DNA from: [Eubacterium] saphenum
Lineage (GTDB): Bacteria; Bacillota; Clostridia; Oscillospirales; Ruminococcaceae
Reading direction: 5' to 3'
Assembly (NCBI GenBank): GCA_004555855.1
Contig: SFJQ01000049.1
Coordinates: forward strand, 1-11,849
DNA: 11,849 bases
The notes under the pieces are model-generated. The model worked only from the letters and a program-made list of their open reading frames with translations, had not been told where the DNA came from and did not search any database. Shown here in pieces: positions 5,505-11,762 of the stretch (the first letter of the stretch is position 1; each line of letters begins with the position of its first letter). The position numbers were made by a program, and so were the translations under genes.

Positions 5505-5579
5505 CTGCCGAAAAGGCGGTCAGGAATGATTCTTTTTTTCAATAAGCTGACTTTATTCCTTATTATTTAACGAAAGGAA
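5505..5579 (+). promoter_or_regulatory. Structured leader with competing pairings over the ribosome binding site
   Basis: The leader of the CobU-like gene can form CTGCC/GGCGG (5505-5509 with 5515-5519, GAAAA loop) and GTCAG/CTGAC (5519-5523 with 5547-5551). AGGAAT (5522-5527) can pair with ATTCCT (5555-5560). TTCCTT (5556-5561) can alternatively pair with AAGGAA (5574-5579), the ribosome binding site. The last two use the same bases, so one fold would hide the site and the other expose it. No known riboswitch consensus was recognised. The short stems make this a weak candidate. Confidence 0.3.
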
Positions 5580-5587
5580 AGAACGGA

Positions 5588-6130
5588 ATGGCAAACTCAA
5601 TTCTTATCACGGGCGGCGCGGCAAGCGGAAAATCCAGATTTGCAATCTCGCATTTCCACAGCTGCGACTATGTGCTTTATCTCAAGGCAGGCTCCGAGCT
5701 TGACGCGGATATGAAGCAGAGAATTATTTTCGAGAACGAAAAACAGGGTATTCAATGGGACATCGTCCGCTTTGATACGCCAAATCCCGCAGAGCTTGTC
5801 GGCGACCACAAGTTCGTCATCTTTGACAGCCTCAGTTCTTTTACCGCAATTATCATCAACGAGCTTTGCGGTGCAGATGAAATCACCGATGTAATGAAGA
5901 AGAACATCGAGAAAACCGTAATCGAGAGAATCCAGCAGCTCCGCGAAAAAGTATTTGAAAACTTCGGAAGCATTCTGATTATCACCCTCGAAACCGGCTT
6001 CTCGGTCGCTCCCGTTGACAAGCATCTCGCTGCATTCAGGGAAATCCTCGGACGCGTTAATCAGCGTATCGCAAACACATCCGATGATGTTTATTTCTCC
6101 GCAAGCGGTATCCAATTCAAAATTAAGTGA
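5588..6130 (+). CDS. CobU-like P-loop NTPase lacking the guanylylated histidine
   Basis: A 180-residue protein with the fold and length of CobU/CobP, the adenosylcobinamide kinase and adenosylcobinamide-phosphate guanylyltransferase. Seen: P-loop GGAASGKS (9-16), LYLKAGSELDADMKQRI (30-46, CobU YIAT...D-EM--RI), W57, FDSLSSF (79-85, CobU VDCLT-like) and the C-terminal block FREILGRVNQRIA...VYFSASGIQFKIK. Differences: the RI--H---R---W motif reads RIIFENEKQGIQW, so the histidine that carries GMP in Salmonella CobU is Glu (E49) and the nearby Arg is Gln (Q53). The Arg usual in the P-loop (GGARSGKS) is Ala. Cobalamin guanylyltransferase activity is therefore doubtful. The next gene is pilT, 19 bp downstream; no other cobalamin gene is near. 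Probably a repurposed paralogue. The start has AAAGGAAA upstream. Confidence 0.8.
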   Translation: MANSILITGGAASGKSRFAISHFHSCDYVLYLKAGSELDADMKQRIIFENEKQGIQWDIVRFDTPNPAELVGDHKFVIFDSLSSFTAIIINELCGADEITDVMKKNIEKTVIERIQQLREKVFENFGSILIITLETGFSVAPVDKHLAAFREILGRVNQRIANTSDDVYFSASGIQFKIK

Positions 6131-6149
6131 TTGATAAGGAGTATTTGTT

Positions 6150-7202
6150 ATGACTTTTGAAGAATTTATTATGCAGGCGCGCGAAATGAACGCGTCCGAT
6201 ATCCACCTCACAGTCGGCGCTCCCACCGTTATCCGCGTAAACGGAGAGCTTCGCAAGTATCAGGAGCTTTCAGACCAGGTTGTACACAGAACAATCGTTT
6301 CCATTCTTTCCGCTGAGCAGGAAAAACAGCTCACCGAAGGCAAGGACATCGACTTTTCCTTCGAGCTTAAAAACGGCGCTCGTCAGCGTGTAAACGTGTT
6401 CCATCAGGGCGGAAGACTCGCATGCTCCATTCGTCTGCTCAACGCGAAAATTCCTTCTCTTGATGAACTCGGTATGCCGTCCGTGCTGCTCGACCTCGCA
6501 AAGAAGAGAAAAGGTCTTATCCTCGTTACCGGTCCTACGGGCGCAGGTAAGTCCACAACTCTCGCGGCTATGATTCAGCACATCAACGATACCCGTGCCT
6601 GCCATATCATCACCATTGAAGACCCGATTGAATACCGCTATGAGCTGTCAAAGGCGACTATTCACCAGCGCGAAATCGGAAGAGATGTTCCCGACTTTGA
6701 ATACGCGCTTCGCAGTGCGCTTCGTGAAGACCCCGACGTTATCCTTATCGGTGAGATGAGAGATTACGCGACAATTTCGCTCGCGATGACCGCCGCAGAA
6801 ACCGGACACCTCGTTTTCGGAACGCTCCACACCTCGTCCGCTGCCCAGACAATCGACCGTATCATCGACGTCTGCCCCTCAGAAGCAAGAGATCAGGTAA
6901 GACTTCAGCTTGCAAATATGATTGAAGGTATCATCGCGCAGTCGCTTATCCCGATGTCCGATGGCAAGGGACGCTGCGCTGCCGTTGAAATTATGCTCGG
7001 AACGGACGCTATCAGAAACCTTATCCGTTCCAACAAGATTGCTCAGATGGAAACCACCATGCAGGGCGCAACTCAGCAGGGTATGCAGACGCTTATCGAA
7101 GGTCTTGCAAAGCTCTACAAGGCTGGCAAAATCACCTATCAGACGGCTCTCGAGTACTCCAACAACCCGTCCGAGATGGAGAAGAAACTGCTTAACGGCT
7201 GA
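6150..7202 (+). CDS. pilT: PilT-type pilus retraction ATPase
   Basis: A 350-residue secretion-type ATPase of normal PilT length. The N-terminal PAS-like domain includes ASDIHLTVGAPTVIRVNG (15-32). The ATPase core has Walker A GPTGAGKST (128-136), the Asp box TIEDPIEY (155-162), Walker B VILIGEMRD (197-205) and the His box TGHLVFGTLHT (218-228). AIRNLIR at 287-293 is the PilT-specific motif that separates it from PilB/GspE assembly ATPases. It should drive depolymerisation of type IV pili as a hexamer at the inner face of the membrane. AAGGAG lies 8 nt upstream of the ATG. It is co-transcribed with the CobU-like gene and followed by a strong terminator. No PilB, PilC or pilin gene is in the window, so a role in pilus retraction is inferred from the family. 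Confidence 0.95.
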   Translation: MTFEEFIMQAREMNASDIHLTVGAPTVIRVNGELRKYQELSDQVVHRTIVSILSAEQEKQLTEGKDIDFSFELKNGARQRVNVFHQGGRLACSIRLLNAKIPSLDELGMPSVLLDLAKKRKGLILVTGPTGAGKSTTLAAMIQHINDTRACHIITIEDPIEYRYELSKATIHQREIGRDVPDFEYALRSALREDPDVILIGEMRDYATISLAMTAAETGHLVFGTLHTSSAAQTIDRIIDVCPSEARDQVRLQLANMIEGIIAQSLIPMSDGKGRCAAVEIMLGTDAIRNLIRSNKIAQMETTMQGATQQGMQTLIEGLAKLYKAGKITYQTALEYSNNPSEMEKKLLNG

Positions 7203-7234
7203 CATTTTTCACCGGAAATTCACTAAACTTTCAA

Positions 7235-7264
7235 AAAAATGCGGTTCTTCGGAGCCGCATTTTT
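7235..7264 (+). terminator. Strong terminator after pilT
   Basis: A 13-position stem (7235-7247 with 7252-7264, one G-T wobble) is closed by a C(TTCG)G tetraloop and ends in a T-run. The A-tract on the other side makes it potentially bidirectional. It starts 32 nt after the pilT stop, immediately before the next promoter. Confidence 0.93.
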
Positions 7265-7265
7265 A

Positions 7266-7294
7266 TTGACAAAAATTTGAATTTATGATATAAT
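7266..7294 (+). promoter_or_regulatory. Consensus promoter of the CHAP lipoprotein gene
   Basis: TTGACA (7266-7271), 17 bp, TATAAT (7289-7294): both hexamers are perfect, and TGA precedes the -10. It starts one base after the T-run of the pilT terminator. Confidence 0.92.
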
Positions 7295-7330
7295 CGTTAA
7301 TGTTAATTCAAAAATCTGTAGGGAGGAATT

Positions 7331-8197
7331 ATGAAAAAAATCAGGATTGCCGCCATTGCCGCAGCCGCAATAATGTTCTGCGGCTGTACCGAAAACACGG
7401 AAAGCAACTCCACTCCCATTTACAGCATTTCGGGGAGCAGCTCTTCGGGCGTTTCGAGTTCTTCGGGGAAAGCGTCGGGAAGTGAAAGCTCATCGACATC
7501 TTCCGCAGACCGCACAAGCACTCCGGATACGCCGGATATCTCCGCGAGCACTCCTGCGGCAAGCGAAGTTCAAAGCTCCTCTTCAAGCGAAAGGGACGAC
7601 GGAAAAATCCCCTACGAGGAGCGTTCTTCAACGGGAATTATCTGGAATTATCCGTTCGGCGAAAATCTCTCGTATGACTTCTGTTCCGCCGATATTATCA
7701 AAGGTCTTGAGGAAAGATACGGGAAATCGGGCGCAGACCTCGGTTATACGGGGGAATGGTGCGCGGAAATTGTTTCGGATTTGCTCATCAAGAACGGCTA
7801 TCGCATCTCCAAGCAGCTCAATCCCTGCGATGTCACAATTCAGCTCCTCAACAAAGGTTACGCGCATTTTTACTGCTTCCGCGAGGAAAACTTTGACAGT
7901 CTTGTGCAGTATGGGCTGAGCAAAAAGGGACAAAAGCTCGTCACTGTGGTTGACCGCGAGGATTTCACCCCGCAAAGAGGCGACTTCGTTTGCTACCTCT
8001 GGAACGAGGAAAACGATATCTACAACTGGAGCCATATCGGAATGGTTGCCGAGGATTATGACGGAACTATGCTCCGTACAATTGAGGGAAATCTCGGAGT
8101 TGCCGAGTTCCCCGATGACCCGCGGATAAGAACGGTTGACGGCAGAGAGCGCGAATATAACGAAACCGTTATCGGAATTATCAGACTTGACAAATAA
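7331..8197 (+). CDS. CHAP-domain lipoprotein, putative cell-wall amidase/peptidase
   Basis: A 288-residue exported lipoprotein. The signal peptide MKKIR plus hydrophobic residues 6-16 leads to Cys-Gly-Cys, with the acylated Cys at 19. Residues about 34-88 are a Ser/Thr/Pro/Ala-rich linker. The C-terminal domain (about 105-288) looks like a CHAP/NlpC-type papain-like fold. The candidate nucleophile is C144 in YTGEWCAEIVSDLL, followed by PQRGDFVCYLW (214-224), H235 in WSHIGMV and E252/N254 in TIEGN, the usual Cys-His-polar triad. Such domains cleave peptidoglycan peptide or amide bonds outside the membrane. GGGAGG precedes the ATG by about 5 nt. It is a single gene with its own promoter. The architecture parallels the partial lipoprotein at 1-860. 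Domain assignment comes from motif spacing, so substrate is unknown. Confidence 0.83.
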   Translation: MKKIRIAAIAAAAIMFCGCTENTESNSTPIYSISGSSSSGVSSSSGKASGSESSSTSSADRTSTPDTPDISASTPAASEVQSSSSSERDDGKIPYEERSSTGIIWNYPFGENLSYDFCSADIIKGLEERYGKSGADLGYTGEWCAEIVSDLLIKNGYRISKQLNPCDVTIQLLNKGYAHFYCFREENFDSLVQYGLSKKGQKLVTVVDREDFTPQRGDFVCYLWNEENDIYNWSHIGMVAEDYDGTMLRTIEGNLGVAEFPDDPRIRTVDGREREYNETVIGIIRLDK

Positions 8198-8214
8198 CCG
8201 AGCGGTATTGTCTG

Positions 8215-8255
8215 AATTTACATACCCTTTTATTGAATTTGATGTGAATTTTTTA
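8215..8255 (+). terminator. Weak AT-rich terminator after the CHAP lipoprotein
   Basis: AATTTACAT (8215-8223) pairs with ATGTGAATT (8242-8250) with one G-U, followed by four more T. The stem is AT-rich and the loop 18 nt, so it is a weak candidate, but it is the only one before the next promoter. Confidence 0.35.
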
Positions 8256-8266
8256 TAAGTTAGTAC

Positions 8267-8295
8267 TTGAAAAATTGCTCGAAATATTGTATAAT
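8267..8295 (+). promoter_or_regulatory. Promoter of the NifU-like/GGGtGRT operon
   Basis: TTGAAA (8267-8272), 17 bp, TATAAT (8290-8295). The predicted start near 8302 lies at or after an in-frame ATG at 8300, so that ATG cannot be the start of the following gene. Confidence 0.85.
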
Positions 8296-8347
8296 GTAGT
8301 TGTATGGCAGAGTTGCTGCTAAATATTGGAAAAAAGGAGAAATATCA

Positions 8348-9040
8348 ATGACTTATTCACACGAAGTCGAGGCAATGTGTCCCGTAGCTCAGGGCGTTGC
8401 TCACGGCGCAGCGCCTATCCCCGAAGAAGCTAAGTGGGTTAAGGCTAAGGAAATCTCGGACATCAACGGTTTCACTCACGGCATCGGTTGGTGCGCACCT
8501 CAGCAGGGTACCTGCAAGCTGTCCCTTAACGTAAAGGGCGGCGTTATTCAGGAAGCTCTTGTTGAAACAATCGGCTGCTCGGGTATGACTCACTCGGCTG
8601 CTATGGCAGCTGAAATCCTCCCCGGCAGAACCATTCTCGAGGCGCTCAACACAGACCTCGTTTGCGACGCAATCAATACCGCAATGAGAGAGCTGTTCCT
8701 CCAGATTGTTTACGGTCGTTCGCAGAGCGCGTTCTCCGAGGACGGTCTGACAATCGGCGCAGGTCTTGAGGACCTCGGCAAGGGACTTCGTTCTCAGATT
8801 GGTACAATGTACGGCACCCTCAAAAAGGGTCCTCGTTACCTCGAAATGACCGACGGTTACGTTACCGGACTTGCTCTCAATGAAGATAACGAAATTATCG
8901 GTTATAAGTTTATTAACTTCGGCAAGATGATGGACTTCATCAAGGGCGGAATGGATGTTAAGGAAGCTTTCGAGAAGGCCCAGGGACAGTACGGCAGAGT
9001 TGCTGACGCTGTTAAGGTCATCGACCCGAGAAAGCAGTAA
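8348..9040 (+). CDS. NifU_N-like iron-sulfur scaffold-related protein
   Basis: A 230-residue cytosolic protein from the ATG at 8348, chosen because AAGGAG lies 8 nt upstream and the promoter excludes the ATG at 8300. The segment VETIGCSGMTHSAAMAAEIL (72-91), then PGRTILEAL, resembles the IscU/NifU core FGC-A-IASSS-L-TE...KGKTLEEAL. C49, C56, C77 and C106 could be cluster or metal ligands. Proteins of this type are commonly labelled Fe-S cluster assembly scaffold, but an extra N-terminal part and about 80 C-terminal residues set it apart from IscU (about 130). It is paired with a GGGtGRT protein, with a 14-bp gap containing the ribosome binding site. Whether it builds clusters for general use or for its partner is unknown. 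Confidence 0.8.
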   Translation: MTYSHEVEAMCPVAQGVAHGAAPIPEEAKWVKAKEISDINGFTHGIGWCAPQQGTCKLSLNVKGGVIQEALVETIGCSGMTHSAAMAAEILPGRTILEALNTDLVCDAINTAMRELFLQIVYGRSQSAFSEDGLTIGAGLEDLGKGLRSQIGTMYGTLKKGPRYLEMTDGYVTGLALNEDNEIIGYKFINFGKMMDFIKGGMDVKEAFEKAQGQYGRVADAVKVIDPRKQ

Positions 9041-9054
9041 GGAGGTAACACAGA

Positions 9055-10056
9055 ATGGCTTTATTTGAATCTTACGAAAGACGCGAAAAGCAAATTCTCG
9101 ACGTTTTGAAACAGTACGGCATCAACTCCATCGAGGAGTGCGCCGATATTTGCAAGGCAAAGGGCTTCGACCCCTATAAAATCACCGAGGGCATTCAGCC
9201 TATCTGCTTTGAGAACGCAAAGTGGGCTTACACCGTAGGCTGCGCTATCGCAATCAAGAAGGGCTGCACAAGAGCTGCCGACGCTGCTGCTGCTATCGGC
9301 GAAGGTCTTCAGGCATTCTGCATTCCCGGCTCTGTTGCTGACCAGAGAAAAGTTGGTCTTGGCCACGGAAACCTTGGCAAAATGCTCCTCGAGGACGAAA
9401 CCAAGTGCTTCTGCTTCCTCGCAGGTCACGAGAGCTTCGCTGCCGCTGAGGGCGCAATCGGTATCGCTGAAAAGGCAAACAAGGTTCGTAAGGAACCGCT
9501 TCGCGTTATCCTGAACGGTCTTGGAAAGGACGCTGCTCAGATTATCGCAAGAATTAACGGCTTTACATACGTTGAAACCGAGATGGATTACTACACCGGC
9601 GAGGTTAAGGAAGTATTCCGCAAGGCTTACTCCGACGGACTTCGCGCAAAGGTTAACTGCTACGGCGCAAACGATGTAACCGAGGGCGTTGCAATTATGT
9701 GGAAAGAGGGCGTTGACGTTTCCATCACCGGTAACTCCACCAACCCGACTCGTTTCCAGCACCCCGTTGCCGGCACTTATAAGAAAGAGTGCAACGACAA
9801 GGGCAAGAAGTACTTCTCCGTTGCTTCGGGCGGCGGTACAGGCCGTACCCTCCACCCCGACAATATGGCAGCAGGCCCCGCTTCCTACGGTATGACCGAT
9901 ACAATGGGTCGTATGCACTCTGACGCGCAGTTCGCAGGTTCGTCCTCCGTTCCCGCGCACGTTGAGATGATGGGTCTTATCGGTATGGGCAACAACCCCA
10001 TGGTTGGCGCTACTGTTGCTTGTGCGGTTGCGGTTGAAGAAGCAATGAAGGGCTGA
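9055..10056 (+). CDS. GGGtGRT family protein
   Basis: A 333-residue protein containing the family's name-giving motif GGGTGRT at 259-265, preceded by YFSVAS and followed by LHPDNMAAGPASYG. Other striking segments are GLGHGNLGKML (101-111), FLAGHESFAAAEG (121-133), VILNGLGKDAA (151-161) and the C-terminal GLIGMGNNPMVGATVACAVAVEEA. The many glycine loops suggest a nucleotide- or cofactor-binding enzyme. It is cysteine-rich (C29, C33, C51, C63, C71, C89, C118, C120, C202, C246), which fits a metal or Fe-S protein beside an NifU-like gene. No signal peptide is seen. AGGAGG lies 9 nt upstream of the ATG, directly after the first gene's stop, so the two are co-translated from one message. The biochemical function of this family is, to my knowledge, not established. 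Confidence 0.9.
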   Translation: MALFESYERREKQILDVLKQYGINSIEECADICKAKGFDPYKITEGIQPICFENAKWAYTVGCAIAIKKGCTRAADAAAAIGEGLQAFCIPGSVADQRKVGLGHGNLGKMLLEDETKCFCFLAGHESFAAAEGAIGIAEKANKVRKEPLRVILNGLGKDAAQIIARINGFTYVETEMDYYTGEVKEVFRKAYSDGLRAKVNCYGANDVTEGVAIMWKEGVDVSITGNSTNPTRFQHPVAGTYKKECNDKGKKYFSVASGGGTGRTLHPDNMAAGPASYGMTDTMGRMHSDAQFAGSSSVPAHVEMMGLIGMGNNPMVGATVACAVAVEEAMKG

Positions 10057-10108
10057 TAAAACGGCTCTGCAATGCGGTTTAACAGCATTAAGTCAAGTTT
10101 ATAAAAAT

Positions 10109-10149
10109 AATCGGCAGTCTTGAAAAAGGCTGCCGATTTTGTTGTTTTT
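10109..10149 (+). terminator. Terminator of the NifU-like/GGGtGRT operon
   Basis: A 13-bp stem (10109-10121 with 10126-10138, one G-U) with a GAAA tetraloop is followed by TTTGTTGTTTTT. It lies 52 nt after the GGGtGRT stop. Confidence 0.92.
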
Positions 10150-10154
10150 GGGGG

Positions 10155-10209
10155 TTTTGTCCTCCTGTTGTCCTCCGATTTTTAATTTCGGGAGGACAAC
10201 AGGACAAAA
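10155..10209. repeat. 19-bp inverted repeat built on TGTCCT/AGGACA motifs
   Basis: Left arm 10155-10176 and right arm 10191-10209 pair over 19 positions with a 3-nt bulge (TCC) in the left arm and a 14-nt AT-rich loop. Each arm is itself repetitive: TGTCCTCC occurs twice on the left, and AGGACA twice on the right. A further AGGACA (10214-10219) and TGTCCT (10239-10244) follow. That makes six copies of the same hexamer, in both orientations, within about 90 bp. There is no gene here. Function is unknown. Confidence 0.7.
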
Positions 10210-10342
10210 AAACAGGACATCATCTATCACATAATTTTTGTCCTATTACTTTTTCGGGCGATTTTTATTGATTTTCGGGCATTAAATCGGCTCTGCGAAG
10301 AAATTTCTGTAAAAACTAAAACTGTGATAAAAACGTTATTGT

Positions 10343-10369
10343 GGAGCGGCATGAAAAATTTGCCGCTCC
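10343..10369. other. 9-bp perfect GC-rich hairpin in the IS left flank
   Basis: GGAGCGGCA (10343-10351) and TGCCGCTCC (10361-10369) pair around a 9-nt AT-rich loop, followed by TATTTATTT. It looks terminator-like on the plus strand, yet the previous gene already has a strong terminator at 10109. It overlaps one copy of a 10-bp direct repeat, ATTGTGGAGC (10338-10347). Confidence 0.5.
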
Positions 10370-10376
10370 TATTTAT

Positions 10377-10401
10377 TTACAGTATACAATGAATACTGTA
10401 A
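10377..10401. repeat. 9-bp palindrome at the presumed left end of the IS
   Basis: TTACAGTAT (10377-10385) and ATACTGTAA (10393-10401) are perfect complements around a 7-nt loop. It lies near where the left terminal repeat of the IS256-type element is expected, and its right half partly matches the opposite end of the element. Confidence 0.5.
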
Positions 10402-10416
10402 TTTGTCAAGATACTT

Positions 10417-10471
10417 CGGATATCAGCCTGATGTAATGGAGCGAAGCGGAATGGAATCAGGCTGATATCCG
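10417..10471. repeat. 16-bp perfect hairpin just after the transposase stop
   Basis: CGGATATCAGCCTGAT (10417-10432) pairs perfectly with 10456-10471 around a 23-nt loop. It begins 5 bp after the transposase stop codon on the minus strand and sits inside the IS end. There is no T-tract, so it may act as a transcription or translation barrier or protect the transcript, rather than as a classical terminator. Confidence 0.7.
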
Positions 10472-10476
10472 GCGGC

Positions 10477-11703
10477 TCAACCGAGCCTGTCAGGATACAT
10501 AATCTCCAGCTCGCCCAGGACTTTACCCCAGTTTTTAAGCGGCATAGTCCATTTTTTAGCGATTTCATGCGTTGCCAGATACAGAGCCTTGAGAAGCGCC
10601 GTATCGCTCGGAAATACGCTCCTCTGCTTGTTCAGACGGCGATAGCCGCTGTTAAGGCTTTCGATTGCGTTGGTGGTGTAAATCACTTTCCTGACCTCAG
10701 CTGAAAACTTGAATATCGGCGATATTACATCCCAGTTTTTGTACCAACTCTTCATGGCATTGGGATAATCCTTCTCCCACTTCTCAGTCACTCGTTCAAG
10801 CTGCTCGAGCGCAGCCTCCTCAGAGGGCGCATGATATATAGTTTTCAGATCTTTGGCGAACTCTTTCTTATTTTTCTCGCCAACGTATTTCAGCGTATTT
10901 CTAACCTGATGAACTATACAGCGCTGGAGCTCTGTCAGCGGAAACGCAGCATTTACGGCTTCTTTCATGCCTGTAAGTCCGTCAGCGCAGATGACTAAAA
11001 TGTCCTTAACTCCACGATTTTTCAGCTCATTCAGAACTCCGAGCCAGTACTTGGCACTCTCGTTTTCGCCGATATGTATAGACAGAACTTCCTTGCGACC
11101 TGTCAAGCTGACAGCAAGTATCACATATGCCGCCAGTTTCTGTATCTGTCCGTTATTTCGCACAGAAAAGTGTACTGCGTCTATGAAAACTATGGGATAC
11201 ACCTCGTCCAGAGGACGCTTCTGCCAATCCTCTATCTGCGGCAAAAGGCGATCTGTGATGTCAGATACCATGCCGTCACTGACCTCGAAGCCGTAAATAT
11301 CCTCGATAGTTTCGCTGATCTGGCGTGTCGTCATGCCCTTTGCGTACAGCGATATTATCTTCTGCTCGATGCCCGAAATGTCCTTCTGACGCTTTTTTAC
11401 GACCTTTGGCTCGAACGTCCCGTCACGATCCTGCGGCACTTCAATTTCAGCTTCACCGAAATTTCCACGTATTTTCTTTGTTTTCTTCCCATTGCGATAG
11501 TCGGGGTTATCCGAACGTTCATACTCATGATACCCCAGATGTTCGTCCATTTCGGACTCAAGCATTTCCTGGATAGTTCCACCGAGTAAATCTTTCAGTG
11601 CGTCCTCAATATCTTTCGCAGTTTTGATATCATACTCCTGCAGCAGTCCTGCGATGATATTCTTCTTGCCTTCACTCATTGGTTCTCTTTTTCGTCTTCC
11701 CAT
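10477..11703 (-). CDS. IS256-family (Mutator-type) transposase
   Basis: A 408-residue protein of full family length. Motifs seen: N-terminal LLGGTIQEMLESEMDEHLGY (39-58) and RNGKKTKKIRGNFGEAEIEVP DNA-binding region (about 70-90). The DDE catalytic residues are D175 in VFIDAVHF, D241 in VICADGLTGMKEA and E348 in NAIESLNS. The C-x2-H signature CIVHQVRN starts at 262. It catalyses cut-out or copy-out transposition of its own element, probably through a circular intermediate as known for IS256. The ATG at 11703 has AGGAGG 9 nt upstream; a second Met at residue 9 is less well placed. There is no frameshift or internal stop. Confidence 0.96.
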   Translation of the reverse strand: MGRRKREPMSEGKKNIIAGLLQEYDIKTAKDIEDALKDLLGGTIQEMLESEMDEHLGYHEYERSDNPDYRNGKKTKKIRGNFGEAEIEVPQDRDGTFEPKVVKKRQKDISGIEQKIISLYAKGMTTRQISETIEDIYGFEVSDGMVSDITDRLLPQIEDWQKRPLDEVYPIVFIDAVHFSVRNNGQIQKLAAYVILAVSLTGRKEVLSIHIGENESAKYWLGVLNELKNRGVKDILVICADGLTGMKEAVNAAFPLTELQRCIVHQVRNTLKYVGEKNKKEFAKDLKTIYHAPSEEAALEQLERVTEKWEKDYPNAMKSWYKNWDVISPIFKFSAEVRKVIYTTNAIESLNSGYRRLNKQRSVFPSDTALLKALYLATHEIAKKWTMPLKNWGKVLGELEIMYPDRLG

Positions 11704-11729
11704 AAAAATCAGCCTCCTATGATATTTCT

Positions 11730-11759
11730 ATTCTACCACAATTGACTGTTTTTTTACAA
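11730..11759 (-). promoter_or_regulatory. Probable transposase promoter in the IS right end
   Basis: On the minus strand, TTGTAA (11759-11754) and TAGAAT (11735-11730) are 18 bp apart, about 27 bp upstream of the transposase start. The weak match fits the low expression usual for IS transposases. It overlaps the candidate terminal repeat, so transposase binding could repress it. Confidence 0.45.
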
Positions 11760-11762
11760 ACT

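Larger units (their letters stand above)
10377..11762 (-). mobile_element. IS256-family insertion sequence, ends approximate
   Basis: The element is defined by an intact IS256-type transposase gene. The outer limits are estimates. ACTGTAATTTGT (10395-10406), read inward from the left, matches ACAGTCAATTGT, read inward from the right (11749-11738), at 9 of 12 positions. This fits imperfect terminal repeats extending outward by some 10-20 bp on each side. A clear 8-9 bp target duplication directly outside these ends was not found. The total of about 1.39 kb is normal for the family. The open, undamaged transposase frame suggests a recently active copy. Confidence 0.6.

Noticed and set aside
5588..6130. 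Part of a cobalamin biosynthesis operon
   Set aside because: No other cob/cbi genes and no cobalamin riboswitch consensus in the leader; the key histidine is missing.
8300..8347. N-terminal extension of the NifU-like protein from an ATG at 8300
   Set aside because: This ATG lies at or before the predicted transcription start and lacks a ribosome binding site.
9061..9960. A 299-codon minus-strand open frame
   Set aside because: It mirrors the GGGtGRT gene, whose motifs, operon position and ribosome binding site are convincing.
10141..10380. Small protein gene between the GGGtGRT operon and the IS
   Set aside because: No frame with a start, ribosome binding site and plausible composition was found.
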